DNA from: an uncultured Desulfobacteraceae bacterium
GTDB taxonomy: Bacteria > Desulfobacterota > Desulfobacteria > Desulfobacterales > UBA2174
Assembly (NCBI GenBank): GCA_937982505.1
Contig: CALJLV010000041.1
Coordinates: forward strand, 3,551 to 67,550
Length of the DNA stretch: 64,000 bases
Reading direction: 5' to 3'
The stretch's first letter is position 1. Each line of letters begins with the position of its first letter. A program made the position numbers and the translations under genes. Below the pieces are notes generated by a model. The model saw only the letters and a program-made list of their open reading frames with translations, was not told the origin of the DNA and did not search any database. Shown one piece after another: positions 1-9,124 of the stretch.

Positions 1-862
1 GGTAGCCGTGGTAGCCGGCGATGCGGGTGCCGATGGTGCGCCACATGGCCTGGAAAACCGCCGTGGAGCCGGTGAAATGGATTCCCGCCAGATCCGGATG
101 GGCAAGGACAAGGTCGCCGATCTCGGCCCCGCGGCCAGGCAGGAAGTTGATCACTCCGGGCGGCAGGCCGGCGTCCATGAACAGGCGCATGAGATGGTAG
201 TTGGACAGCACGGCGGTGGTGGCCGGCTTCCAGACCACCGTGTTGCCCATCATGGCCGGGGCCGTGGGCAGGTTGGCGGCGATGGCGGTGAAGTTGAACG
301 GCGTCACGGCCAGCACGAAGCCTTCCAGGGGCCGGTATTCCATGCGGTTCCAGGCGCCGGGGGCGTTCAGGGGCTGGCCGGCGTAGAGCCGGGTCATGTA
401 GTGGACGTTGAAGCGCAGAAAATCGACCGTTTCGCAGACGGCGTCGATTTCGGACTGGTAGGCGTTCTTGGACTGGCCCAGCATGGTGGCGGCGTTGATC
501 CGATACCGGTGGCGCCCGGCGATGAGCTCGGCGGCCTTGAGAAAGACCGCCGCCCGATCCTCCCAGCCCAGGGCCTCCCAGTCCGCCTTGGCCGCCAGGG
601 CCGCCTGGATGGCCATGGCGATCTGCTCGGGCCCGGCCAGATGGACATCGGCCAGGACGTGGCCGTGTTCATGGGGACAGACGCAGCGCACCAGGTTGCC
701 GGTGCGCACCTCCCGGCCGCCGATGATCAGCGGGATTTCGATCTGTTGGGCGAACTGCCGATCGAGTTGGGCTTCCAGGGCCTTCCGTTCGGGGCTCCCC
801 GGGGCGTAATCCCGCGGCGGTTCATTGTTGGGGGCGGGAACGGAAAACAACGCATCCGGCAT
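1..862 (-). CDS. Aldehyde dehydrogenase, 1-pyrroline-5-carboxylate dehydrogenase type (partial, C-terminus outside window)
   Basis: The visible N-terminal ~287 residues match the P5C dehydrogenase branch of the NAD(P)-dependent aldehyde dehydrogenases, which oxidise glutamate semialdehyde to glutamate in proline catabolism. Diagnostic stretches are AYQSEIDAVCETVDFLRFNV, the EYRPLEGFVLAVTPFNFTAI block, MGNTVVWKPA (cofactor-binding Lys) and GRGAEIGDLVLAHPDLAGIHFTGS. The catalytic Cys and Glu lie past the window edge. The ATG at 862 opens MPDALFSVPAPN and lies 18 bp after the fdhA stop on the same strand, so the gene probably belongs to the formate dehydrogenase operon, an unusual partner for a P5C dehydrogenase. 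Seen: N-terminal motifs. Inferred: exact substrate; another semialdehyde is possible. Confidence 0.8.
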   Translation of the reverse strand, partial: MPDALFSVPAPNNEPPRDYAPGSPERKALEAQLDRQFAQQIEIPLIIGGREVRTGNLVRCVCPHEHGHVLADVHLAGPEQIAMAIQAALAAKADWEALGWEDRAAVFLKAAELIAGRHRYRINAATMLGQSKNAYQSEIDAVCETVDFLRFNVHYMTRLYAGQPLNAPGAWNRMEYRPLEGFVLAVTPFNFTAIAANLPTAPAMMGNTVVWKPATTAVLSNYHLMRLFMDAGLPPGVINFLPGRGAEIGDLVLAHPDLAGIHFTGSTAVFQAMWRTIGTRIAGYHGY

Positions 863-880
863 GGGACAATTCCTTGTCGG

Positions 881-3655
881 TCATCGGTTGGCGTGAATCT
901 TTTCCACGGCGACGGCGCAGGCCTTGTATTCAGCCGTCATGGTGATGTTGTCGAAGGCCGGGTTGGTGAGCCAGTTGGCACAGGCCTCGCGGAAGTGAAA
1001 AGCCATCCAGACCATCCCCTTGGGCACCTCGGTGGTGACGCGGGCCTTGAGGGTCACCGCGCCGCGGCGCGAGCGCACGCGAATCGTTTCGCCCTGGTCG
1101 ATATTCAGGGCCTGCGCGTCGGCCGGGGAGATGTCGGCGGTTTCTTCGCCGAGGATGTCGTTGAGCCCCTCGCAGCGGCCCGTCTGAGTGCGGGTGTGAT
1201 AGTGGGCCAGGCGCCGGCCGGTGGACAGGACCAACGGGTATTCCTGGTCGGGCACCTCGGCGGGCGGCGTCCATTCGCAGGGGGTGAAGACCCCCAGTCC
1301 ACAGGTGAACTGGCCGTCCTGGTGCAAAAAGCAGGTGCCCGGGTGGTCCTCCAGGGGACAGGGCCACTGGAGGCCGTCGCCCTCCAGGCGGTGGTACTTG
1401 ATCCCGCCGAACTGGGGCGCCAGGACCGAAAGCTCGTTGTCCCAGATCTCCCGGGCGCTGTCCGAGGCCCAGTTCTGGCCGAAGCGCCGGGCAAGTTCGC
1501 GGAAGATCCACCAGTTGGGACGGGCCTCTCCCGGGGCCACGCTGGCGCTGCGCACCCGGTTGACGCGCCGTTCGCTGTTGGTGAAGGTGCCGTCGTTTTC
1601 GCTCCAGGCCGCCGCCGGCAGCACCACGTGGGCAAAACGGGTGGTCTCGTTGGGAAAGATGTCCTGAACCACCAGGAATTCGGCCGAGGCCAGCTCGTGC
1701 TCCACCTTGCGGATGTCCGGTTCGGTGTTGGCGAGATTTTCCCCGAAGATGTAAAACCCTCTCACCTTGCCATCGACGAGCCCCTCCATCATCTGGGGGA
1801 TCATCAGGCCGGTGGCCGCCGGCAGGTTCTCGACGCCCCAGGCCCGTTCGAACTTGGCCCGCAGGGCCATGTCACCCACCTTCTGATACCCGGGGAAAAC
1901 GTTGGGCAGGGCCCCCATGTCGCAGGCCCCCTGGACGTTGTTCTGGCCGCGCAGGGGGTTCACCCCGCCGCATTCCATCCCGACGTTGCCCAGCAGCATC
2001 TGCAGGTTGGCCACGCTCATCACGTTGTGGGTGCCGCAGGTGTGCTCGGTGATGCCCAGCGTGTAGCAGAGCATCATGGGCTTGACGGACGAGATGCGCC
2101 GGGCCGTATCGCGGATCTTTTCGGCCGGCACCCCGCAGATCTCGGCCGCATAGTCCGGGCTGTAGCGCATCACCGTGGCGGCCAGCTTGTCGAAATCCAC
2201 CGTGCACGAATCGACGAACTTCTGGTCGTACCAGCCCTCGGCGATGAGCACGTGCATCAGGCCGTTCAGAAAGGCGATGTCGCTGCCCACGCGGATGGGC
2301 AGGTGCAGGTCGGCCATTTCGGCCAGCCGGTGGCGCCGGGGATCGACCACGATGAGCTGGGCGCCCTTGAGCAGCGCGTTTTTCACGAAGGTGGCCGCCA
2401 CCGGATGGGCCTCGGTCATGTTGGTGCCGATGAGCATGAACATTTTGGCCCGCGAAAATTCGGAAAAGGAGTTGGTCATGGCCCCGGAGCCGAAGGTGGT
2501 CGCCAGCCCGGCGACCGTCGGGGCATGTCAGGTGCGGGCGCAGTGGTCGATGTTGTTGGTCTTGAACACCGCCCGGAACAGCTTCTGCATGTTGTACGAA
2601 TCTTCGTTGATGCTGCGCGCGCAGCTCACCCCGGCCAGGGCGTTGGGGCCGCTTTCGGCGATGATCTGCTTGCATTTCCCGGCCACCAGATCGAGGGCCT
2701 CGTCCCAGGAGGCCTCGCGGAAACGGTCGCCTTCGCGGATCAGCGGGGTCTTGAGGCGTTCCTCGGAGTAGATGAAGTCGTAGCCGTAGCGGCCCTTGAC
2801 GCACAGGCGCCCCTGGTTGGGCTGGGCGTCTTCCACCGCCGTGACGCGCACGATGCGCCCGTCGCGCACATGCAGCCACTGCTGGCAGCCCACCCCGCAG
2901 TAGGGGCAGGTGGTGCGGATCTTTTCCACCTCCCAGGACCGCCAGCGGTCCCGGGATTTCTTGTCCACCAGGGCCCCGGTGGGGCAGGCCTGGACGCACT
3001 GGCCGCAGAAAACGCAGTTGGAATCGGCCAGGGGGCGGTCGCCCGCGGTCACGATCTTGCTCTGGGTGCCGTGGTAGCCGAAGCCGATGGCCCGGTTGAC
3101 CTGGACCTCGTTGCAGGCCTGGAGACAGCGGCCGCATCGGATGCAGCGCGAAAAGTCGCGCTCGATCATGGGGTTGGCCAGTTCCGGGGGCGGAGCGTCG
3201 GGAGCCGGGACGAAGCGGTCGGGTTTGGCCTGATACTGAAAGGCCAGTTCCTGTAGCTTGCAGTCCCCCCAGGCCGGACAGAGGGCGTCGCCGTCCAGTT
3301 CCCGGGCCCGCATCTGCGCTTCAGTCCAACTGCCGGCGCCGGTGGGGCCGGCAGCGCAGGTGTGGTTGCCCGAAGCGAGCAGCAGCTCGAGAAGGGTGCG
3401 CCGGGTCTGAACCACCCGGGCCGATTCGGTCTTGATCCGCATGCCGGCGCTCACCGGGGTGGCGCAGGCCGCCATGAGGGTGGCAGCCCCCTCGACCTCC
3501 ACCACGCAGATGCGGCAGGCCCCGGTGGGCGTGGTCCCCTCCAGGTGGCAGAGGGTGGGGATGACCACGCCGTGGCGCCGGGCCGCTTCGAGGATGGTTT
3601 CACCCGGCTGAAAGTCCACCTCGTTTCCGTTGAGGGAAAAAAAGTTTTCGGTCAT
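881..3655 (-). CDS. fdhA: Formate dehydrogenase alpha subunit, selenocysteine-containing, with NuoG-like N-terminal Fe-S domains
   Basis: A 924-residue enzyme oxidising formate to CO2 (or the reverse) at a Mo/W bis-pterin centre. It reads through an in-frame UGA at 2528-2530, giving HCARTU-HAPTVAGLATTFG with Sec at residue 376; both flanks are in one frame and match the FDH active site. Domains: [2Fe-2S] (Cys36, 47, 50, 64); NuoG-like His/Cys region (about 98-132); two [4Fe-4S] sets (Cys171/174/177/181 and 214/217/220/224); Mo-domain [4Fe-4S] (Cys250/253/257/285); then the molybdopterin-binding halves. The ATG at 3655 has GGAGG just upstream. An ORF caller will split this gene into two pieces. 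The N-terminal Fe-S module suggests an NAD- or ferredoxin-linked cytoplasmic enzyme (no Tat signal), but no diaphorase subunits are adjacent in the window. Confidence 0.95.
2498..2516 (-). promoter_or_regulatory. Bacterial SECIS-like hairpin for FdhA selenocysteine insertion
   Basis: Twelve nucleotides after the in-frame UGA (2528-2530) the coding strand has GGTCGCC, loop GGGCT, GGCGACC: a perfect 7-bp stem with a 5-nt loop. The apical loop is 19-23 nt after UGA, in the range used by bacterial SECIS elements read by SelB, and it contains the G/U bases typical of such loops. The hairpin is entirely within codons for TVAGLAT. Confidence 0.75.
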
Positions 3656-3784
3656 GGCGCCTCCAAATCGATTGTTTGGGCTGATCCTTGCCGGGCGGAA
3701 ACCTCCAGGCCGGCGTAAAGGGCCGAGGATCGCCGGTCCGGCCACCGGAGCGGCGGGCGGCGATCCGAGGAGGTGGGATCGATG

Positions 3785-5869
3785 TTAAACTTTGCTCACG
3801 CTCACGAAGTGCTCCTGGTAAGCCACGGCCCCGCCGGCCTGGTCCCAGATCTCCAGACCGCCCTTCATGAAGCGGTTGTCGGCCAGGCCGCGGCCGAAGG
3901 CCCGGGTTTCCACCGGCAGGCGATGGCCGAAGCCGTGGAGCACGAAGACCGCCTCGGGGTGAATGGTTTCGGTGACCTTGGCCCGGATCCGCTCGGAATA
4001 GCCGTCCTGGGAAACGCTCACCAGGTCGCCGTCGCGGATTCCCAGCGAAGCCGCCGCCCCGGTGTGGATCCAGAGCACGTTTTCGGGCATCTGCTCGAAG
4101 AGCATGGGGTTGTTGACGGTATGGCCCTGGGTGTGTACCGCGCAGCGGCCGAAGGTGAGCCGGAACTGGCCGGCCGGCGGGGGCGGGGGCGCGGAGTAGG
4201 GCTTGAGCGATTCGATCCCCCATTCCTTGAGCTTGTCCGAGAAGATCTCCACTTTCCCGCTGGGGGTCTTGAAGCGGATCTCGTCGCGGGACTTGTAGAT
4301 GGGCTTGTCCGTGAGCGGCACCATCCCGGTGGCGTCAAAATCCGCGATGGACACCCCGGTGTCCTTGAGCTGGAAGTTCCAGATGTCCTCGATGCGCTCG
4401 AAGACCAGATCCTCGAGCCCCAGGCGCCGGGCCAGGCCGCTGATGATCTCCCAGCCGGCCAGGCTGTCGTAGCGCGGCTTGAGGGCCTGGCGGCGCATGA
4501 AGAAATAGGGCTTGACCCCGTTCTTGCAGGCCATGATGCTGTCGCGCTCCAGGTAGGTGGACAGGGGCAACACCACATCGGAAAACCAGGCGGTGTCCGA
4601 CCAGCTGAAGGTCACCGAGACCAGCAGGTCGAGCTTGGCGAAGATCTGCTGCAGCCGGTCCGGGTCGGGAAATCCCATCAGCGGATCGTGGCGGTAGGCG
4701 ATATAGGCCTTGACCGGGTAGGGATCGTCCGTATCCATGGCCTTGTAGAGCAGATGGGCCAGCCCCGGGCCGGTCTCGAACTGCGGATAGCGCCACCCCA
4801 CCCCGTCGGCCCGCTTTTCCTTGGGCTTGGGGTAAAGATCCATGAACTTCTTGAGCCCCTTGGCCCCCACGGCGGCCGGTCCGTTGACCAGGGGCAGCCC
4901 CCCCTTGGATCCGTGGGCCCCCAACAGGGCGTTGATGATGTAGATGGTGCGGCACACGTAAAAGGAATCCTTGTAGCGGGCCGCCATCCACCCCGGATGC
5001 CAGATCACCGCCGGGGCGGCGGCCGTCAGATCGCGCACCAGGGCATGGAGCTGGTGGGCCGGAATACCGGTCTGGGCTTCGGCCCACTCGGGAGTGTAGG
5101 GCTCGACGAAGGTCCGCAGCCGCCCGATGTCGGGAATGAAGCGCTGGGCAAAGTCCTGATCGTAGGCCCGGCGCTCGAGGATTTCGCGGATCACGGCCAG
5201 GTTGAAGGCGTAGTCCGCACCCGGGCGGATCATCAGATAGCGGCCGGCCTTGTACGCCGAGACGTTGGCCCGGATATCGATGACCGTCAGACCGCATCCG
5301 TTTTCCATGGCCGACATGAGGTTGTTGACCTCCTGGACGGCCACCGCCTCGAAGATGTTGCGGAACTGGAGCACCACGTGCCGGGCGTTCTTGAAATCGT
5401 AGGAGACGTCCTTGCGCCCCAGACCGGTAAGGGACAGGTGGGCATGGTGGATGTTGCGCGCGCACGAGGCGTCGTGGTTGCAGTAGTTGGGCGTTCCCAG
5501 GCCCCGCAGAAAGGCCCGCCGGTAGTCGCGGAAGGGGCCCCCGCGGTCCGAGAGGGCCACGGTCTGGGGACCGTGTTTTTCCATGAGGGTCTTGAGCCGC
5601 TCGGCCACGTAGTCCAGGGCCTCGTCCCATGTGGCCCGGCGCCACTTGCCCTCGCCGCGCTCGCCGGTGCGGATCAGGGGGGTCTGGGGCCGTTCCGAGT
5701 CGTTGACCAGGGCCAGACCGGCCGCCCCCCGGGCGCACAGGGAGCCTTCCATCCCCGACGCGTGGGGGTTGCCTTGGAGCATGCGGACCTGCCCGCCGGC
5801 CACGGTGGCTTGGATGGGGCAGCGCACGGTGCACATGCCGCAGATGCTGTAGATTTCCTGGGATTCCAT
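3785..5869 (-). CDS. Molybdopterin-dependent oxidoreductase, catalytic subunit (PsrA/PhsA-like branch, no Tat signal)
   Basis: A 694-residue protein of the bis-MGD (DMSO reductase) superfamily. The N-terminus carries a [4Fe-4S] set, CGMCTVRC (Cys10, 13, 17) with Cys45 in SLCARG. This is followed by TWDEALDYVA, and then by NHDASCARN, where the Cys is the probable Mo/W ligand. The C-terminal molydopterin dinucleotide-binding domain includes VHTQGHTVNNP. The polysulfide/thiosulfate/tetrathionate reductase branch usually has a Tat leader; this protein starts directly at MESQEIYSICGMC and looks cytoplasmic. The ATG at 5869 has GAGGAG upstream and is 14 bp after the FmdE-MoeA stop, so the genes are co-transcribed. 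No FeS or membrane-anchor partner is adjacent. Substrate unknown. Confidence 0.85.
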   Translation of the reverse strand: MESQEIYSICGMCTVRCPIQATVAGGQVRMLQGNPHASGMEGSLCARGAAGLALVNDSERPQTPLIRTGERGEGKWRRATWDEALDYVAERLKTLMEKHGPQTVALSDRGGPFRDYRRAFLRGLGTPNYCNHDASCARNIHHAHLSLTGLGRKDVSYDFKNARHVVLQFRNIFEAVAVQEVNNLMSAMENGCGLTVIDIRANVSAYKAGRYLMIRPGADYAFNLAVIREILERRAYDQDFAQRFIPDIGRLRTFVEPYTPEWAEAQTGIPAHQLHALVRDLTAAAPAVIWHPGWMAARYKDSFYVCRTIYIINALLGAHGSKGGLPLVNGPAAVGAKGLKKFMDLYPKPKEKRADGVGWRYPQFETGPGLAHLLYKAMDTDDPYPVKAYIAYRHDPLMGFPDPDRLQQIFAKLDLLVSVTFSWSDTAWFSDVVLPLSTYLERDSIMACKNGVKPYFFMRRQALKPRYDSLAGWEIISGLARRLGLEDLVFERIEDIWNFQLKDTGVSIADFDATGMVPLTDKPIYKSRDEIRFKTPSGKVEIFSDKLKEWGIESLKPYSAPPPPPAGQFRLTFGRCAVHTQGHTVNNPMLFEQMPENVLWIHTGAAASLGIRDGDLVSVSQDGYSERIRAKVTETIHPEAVFVLHGFGHRLPVETRAFGRGLADNRFMKGGLEIWDQAGGAVAYQEHFVSVSKV

Positions 5870-5883
5870 TGGGTTCTTCTCCT

Positions 5884-7566
5884 CTATCGACCGAAGGAAC
5901 ATTGGGGAAAACGGCACGGTTCGCATTCCAGGCAGAAGGCGCCGTGCCCCAAACGGGCCAGATCCCGGCGCGTGACGGCCACCCCGGCCAGCAGGCGCGG
6001 CAGGATCAGATCGAAACTGGTGTGGGCGAAATACAGGCCGCAGGCCGGCACCCCGATCAGGGGCACCGCGCCGATACGGGCCAGAAGGGTCATGGCCCCG
6101 GGCAGGATGGGGGCCCCATAGCGCAGGTCTTGGGCACCGGCATCCGCCAGGGCCTGGCGGGTGAGATCGTCCGGATCCACCGACAGCCCGCCGGTGGTGA
6201 CCAGCAGCTCCGCACCGGCCTCCAGCATGCGCCCCAGGGCCCCGCCGATGGCGGCCCGGTCGTCCGGAACCACCTCGCCGGCCACCACGGGGCAGCCATA
6301 GGCGGCGACCTTGTCGCGGATCAGGGGCAGGAAACGGTCCTGGACCAGCCCCTGGAAAACCTCCGAGCCGGTAACCAGGACGCCCACCCGCCGGGGCACG
6401 AGAGGCAGGACCCGGAACAGGGGACCGGCTTCCAGCAGATCCAGCGCCCGCCGGTGGACCGAACGCTGCAGGTACAGGGGAATGGCCCGGGTCCCGGCCA
6501 GCGGGTCGCCGGCCTTCACCAGGCTGTAGCCCTTGCGGCTGGCGCACATGACCCCTTCGATGAGGTTAAAGGATTCCAGCCGCTCCACGTCCACCAGAAG
6601 CATCCCGTCGCAGTCGGCCAGCAAGGTCACCTTGCCCTCCCGGGGCGGATCGCTGCAGCGCACGTTTTCGCCGGCCATGCAGCGGCCGAAGGCCGTCGCC
6701 GCCGCGTCCTCGTGGATCCAGAGGTCCTCGGAGACCGGATCGCCGTCTACGTAGACGTGCCGGCGCCCCATCTGCTGCAGGCGGCAAAGGTCGCCCACGG
6801 CGATCTGCTGGCCCTTGACCAGGGCCGGGCCCTTGCTTTTTCCCGGTACGATGCGGGTCATGTCGTGCAGCGCGCGGCGGCCCACGGCCTGCTCCAGAGG
6901 CACCACCCGGAGGTCCGGACCGCCTGCCGGCAGGGGGGCATCGGCTGCCGGGATGTAGGGGCTGCGGACCTGGCAGGCCCGGCACAACGCGCCGTGGTCG
7001 GTGGGGTAGCCCTCTCCGCACCCGGGGCAGATCCCCTTGGGTCCGCTGTGGCGTTTCTGGCGCACCTCATCCTGGACCCGCACCGAAGTGACGCTCAAAT
7101 AGCCGTGCCCGGCGCACCGGATCTCTTCCCGCAAGAGGTCGGAATCCTGCTGGGCCTTGGGCTTGAGCTTGAAGATCCAGGTGCGGATCTGGGGCCAGGC
7201 GTCCAGCCGGGCCGCGTCCACCGCCACCCGCACGCCCCGGCCGTCGCGCTTGTCGTAGAGCGTCAGCGCGAATCGGCCCAAGTCCGCCAGGCGCAGCCAC
7301 CCGTTGCCCAGGGTGCAGGGGGTGAGCAGTTGGACGGCATCCGGCAGGCAGTGGGCCGTCTCGCAAAGGGCATCGAAGAGGATCCCCGGGGGCAGATGAT
7401 CCAGCGCCACGGACACCATCCGGCCGCCGATCACCAGCCCTGGAGCCGCGTAGCCGTGAAAGCGGGTGGCGGCCTCCACCCAGGCGTCGAAGTCGTATTC
7501 TTGCCCGGCATGGTCACGGCACCAGACCTCGGCGCCGCGGTTCGGGCAGGCGGGGGAATCGTTCAC
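5884..7566 (-). CDS. FmdE-like domain fused to a MoeA-like molybdopterin-binding protein with a C-terminal 4-Cys tail
   Basis: A 560-residue fusion. Residues ~30-200 resemble formylmethanofuran dehydrogenase subunit E (FmdE): FHGYAAPGLVIG, LLTPCTLGNG, and a zinc ribbon with Cys180/183 and Cys195/198. Residues ~215-560 resemble MoeA/MoCF proteins, which insert Mo or W into molybdopterin: DMTRIVPGKSKGPALVKG, VLVTGSEVF, LLVTTGGLSVDPDD, GVPACGLYF. The last residues are CLECEPCRFPQCSFGR, a four-cysteine tail shared with the protein at 9309-10334. GTG start at 7566. Its place immediately before two molybdopterin enzymes suggests a cofactor-loading or chaperone role for them (inference). The fusion architecture is visible; metal binding by the tail is not proven. 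Confidence 0.8.
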   Translation of the reverse strand: MNDSPACPNRGAEVWCRDHAGQEYDFDAWVEAATRFHGYAAPGLVIGGRMVSVALDHLPPGILFDALCETAHCLPDAVQLLTPCTLGNGWLRLADLGRFALTLYDKRDGRGVRVAVDAARLDAWPQIRTWIFKLKPKAQQDSDLLREEIRCAGHGYLSVTSVRVQDEVRQKRHSGPKGICPGCGEGYPTDHGALCRACQVRSPYIPAADAPLPAGGPDLRVVPLEQAVGRRALHDMTRIVPGKSKGPALVKGQQIAVGDLCRLQQMGRRHVYVDGDPVSEDLWIHEDAAATAFGRCMAGENVRCSDPPREGKVTLLADCDGMLLVDVERLESFNLIEGVMCASRKGYSLVKAGDPLAGTRAIPLYLQRSVHRRALDLLEAGPLFRVLPLVPRRVGVLVTGSEVFQGLVQDRFLPLIRDKVAAYGCPVVAGEVVPDDRAAIGGALGRMLEAGAELLVTTGGLSVDPDDLTRQALADAGAQDLRYGAPILPGAMTLLARIGAVPLIGVPACGLYFAHTSFDLILPRLLAGVAVTRRDLARLGHGAFCLECEPCRFPQCSFGR

Positions 7567-7623
7567 CTTGAAAACATTTCCTTTCCCTTGAATGGATATG
7601 AACGGGGCTGCGATTTCGCTATG

Positions 7624-8406
7624 TCAATGTTGGCACAACGGCAGGCAATTTTTTTTGGCGTCTCCGATGGGGCCCACGGCCGGCAGCGGCAGCCAGGCCG
7701 ACTGGGCCGGCTCCTGTCCGGCGGCGAGGTCGCGGATGACGCCACCCAGGTCATGAAAAAAGGCCGGTTCGAAGCGGCACATGGCCGACGTCATGGCATC
7801 CCGCTCGGCGCCGTGGGCAAACTGCCAGCGCCGGCAAAGATCGGACTCGCCCTGAATCTGCCAGGCCGCCAGGAAGGCGATGGTGGCGGCCACCTGCCCC
7901 ATGCGCCGGGACAGGTCCTCCAGATACGCCTCGGACAGCGGACCGCATGCGGCCAGGCGCCGGTGGAGTTCGGGGATCAAGGCCTCCCGGCGGACCACCG
8001 GATAGGCGTTGGCCACCATCCAGGAGGCCCGGCAGGAGGCCGGCCCGCCCAGATTCAGGGTATCGCTCAAGCGCTGATGGCGCGGGTGGACCAGAGCCCG
8101 CAAACCGCCTCTGAGGTGGACGTCAACCCGGCGCGGCGTCACCAGCAGGTCGCCGGCCAGGCAAAACTGGGCGGCATCGGCGCAGTTGCCGGCGCGCAGA
8201 AGAGCCAGTTCGGCCAACCGGGCCAGGCTCAGGGCAAAAAGGCGCGCATGGCCTGCGGCGGTCAGGCAATTTTCCAGCTCCAGCAACGCGTCGAGGCGTT
8301 GGGCCAACGCCTGCTCGCACCAATCGGCTGGATCACGGTCGTCGAGAGCCTCGTTGAAGGCCACCAGGCGAGCCAGCCGGGGATCAATGGCCGCAGGGTT
8401 CATCAT
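7624..8406 (-). CDS. Hypothetical protein, first gene of the molybdopterin oxidoreductase/FDH operon
   Basis: 260 residues, family not recognised. Mostly alpha-helical by composition (Leu/Ala/Arg-rich), with no signal peptide or membrane segment. Cysteines are scattered and include a C-terminal KKNCLPLCQH. The start is a tandem ATG-ATG at 8406/8403 preceded by GGGGAG. A longer same-frame reading extends upstream but overlaps the divergent ModE gene and is unlikely. It is followed after 57 bp by the FmdE-MoeA fusion on the same strand. Context suggests an accessory, perhaps a TorD-like chaperone, for the downstream molybdoenzymes. That is speculation from helical character and position; no TorD motif was identified. 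Confidence 0.6.
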   Translation of the reverse strand: MMNPAAIDPRLARLVAFNEALDDRDPADWCEQALAQRLDALLELENCLTAAGHARLFALSLARLAELALLRAGNCADAAQFCLAGDLLVTPRRVDVHLRGGLRALVHPRHQRLSDTLNLGGPASCRASWMVANAYPVVRREALIPELHRRLAACGPLSEAYLEDLSRRMGQVAATIAFLAAWQIQGESDLCRRWQFAHGAERDAMTSAMCRFEPAFFHDLGGVIRDLAAGQEPAQSAWLPLPAVGPIGDAKKNCLPLCQH

Positions 8407-8655
8407 CGGATACTCCCCACCGGCAGGTGGGCGGCTGATCGAAGAATCAAGAACCTTCAAGAACCAGGAACGGTGACTATGCCATAACGCTCCCCAGGGT
8501 GCAATCGCAAGCCGCAAAAATTTCGATCCCCGGGAAATCGGCGGCCGGCGCCGACGGCGCGTCGGAATCAACATGCGGCGATTCTGTGCAACCTTTCTCG
8601 GCGCGGTTATGATATGGAAACACCCGCGTACCGGGGGCCCTGAGGAGGCAATGCG

Positions 8656-9039
8656 ATGCAGAATCCGGCTTTTTCCATCCGCTCGAAAATATGGATCGTC
8701 GATCCTGGCGGCCAGGTCATCTTCGGACTCGGCAGGCTGCGGATTCTCGAAGCGGTGGCGCGCCAGGGATCCATCCAGGCGGCCGCCGCCGAACTGAAAA
8801 TGAGCTATCGGGCCGTCTGGGGCCGGCTCAAGGCCACCGAGGCACGCCTCGGCCGGCCCCTGCTGGTGCGCAACATCGGCGGCGCAGCCGGGGGCGGATC
8901 GCGCCTGACACCCTTTGCCCAGGCCCTGGTGGAACATTTTCGCGCGCTTCAGCGGGAAATGAACGCCGATGCCGACCATCTTTTCGAAGCCCGGCTCGGC
9001 GGCCTCTTTGCCCTCTATCCGCCCGCAGACGCCGGCTGA
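8656..9039 (+). CDS. ModE-type molybdate-responsive regulator (N-terminal DNA-binding domain only)
   Basis: A 127-residue winged-helix protein of the ModE/LysR-like HTH family: LGRLRILEAVARQGSIQAAAAELKMSYRAVWGRLKATEARLGRPLLVR, then GGAAGGGSRLTPFAQALVEHFRAL, the standard ModE N-domain signature. Full ModE (about 260 aa) also has two C-terminal molybdate-binding (MOP/TOBE) domains; they are absent here. The protein therefore may sense metal indirectly or act constitutively. The ATG at 8656 has AGGAGG 7 nt upstream. It is divergent from the 8406-7624 operon and precedes the MoeA-like/mop genes, fitting control of both. Confidence 0.85.
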   Translation: MQNPAFSIRSKIWIVDPGGQVIFGLGRLRILEAVARQGSIQAAAAELKMSYRAVWGRLKATEARLGRPLLVRNIGGAAGGGSRLTPFAQALVEHFRALQREMNADADHLFEARLGGLFALYPPADAG

Positions 9040-9124
9040 TGCTTGCCCCTGCCGCTCTTTTTCGGCCCCATGCCGGACCGGAACGGTCAAAAACCATCAC
9101 GACACAGCCTCAGACATCCTTTTG

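Noticed and set aside
2528..2530. UGA splitting fdhA as a nonsense or frameshift mutation
   Set aside because: Both sides are in one frame, the residue is the known Sec position of FDH, and a SECIS-like hairpin follows.
8..3256. Very long plus-strand open frame opposite fdhA and the aldehyde dehydrogenase
   Set aside because: Antisense shadow of GC-rich coding DNA; Gly/His/Val-rich translation without family motifs.
3773..8487. Long plus-strand open frames opposite the molybdopterin oxidoreductase and FmdE-MoeA genes
   Set aside because: Same GC-skew shadow effect; the minus-strand proteins have clear cofactor-binding motifs.
8407..8655. Canonical inverted ModE box in the divergent region before modE
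   Set aside because: Only a partial GGTTATGATAT-like match; no inverted partner at proper spacing.
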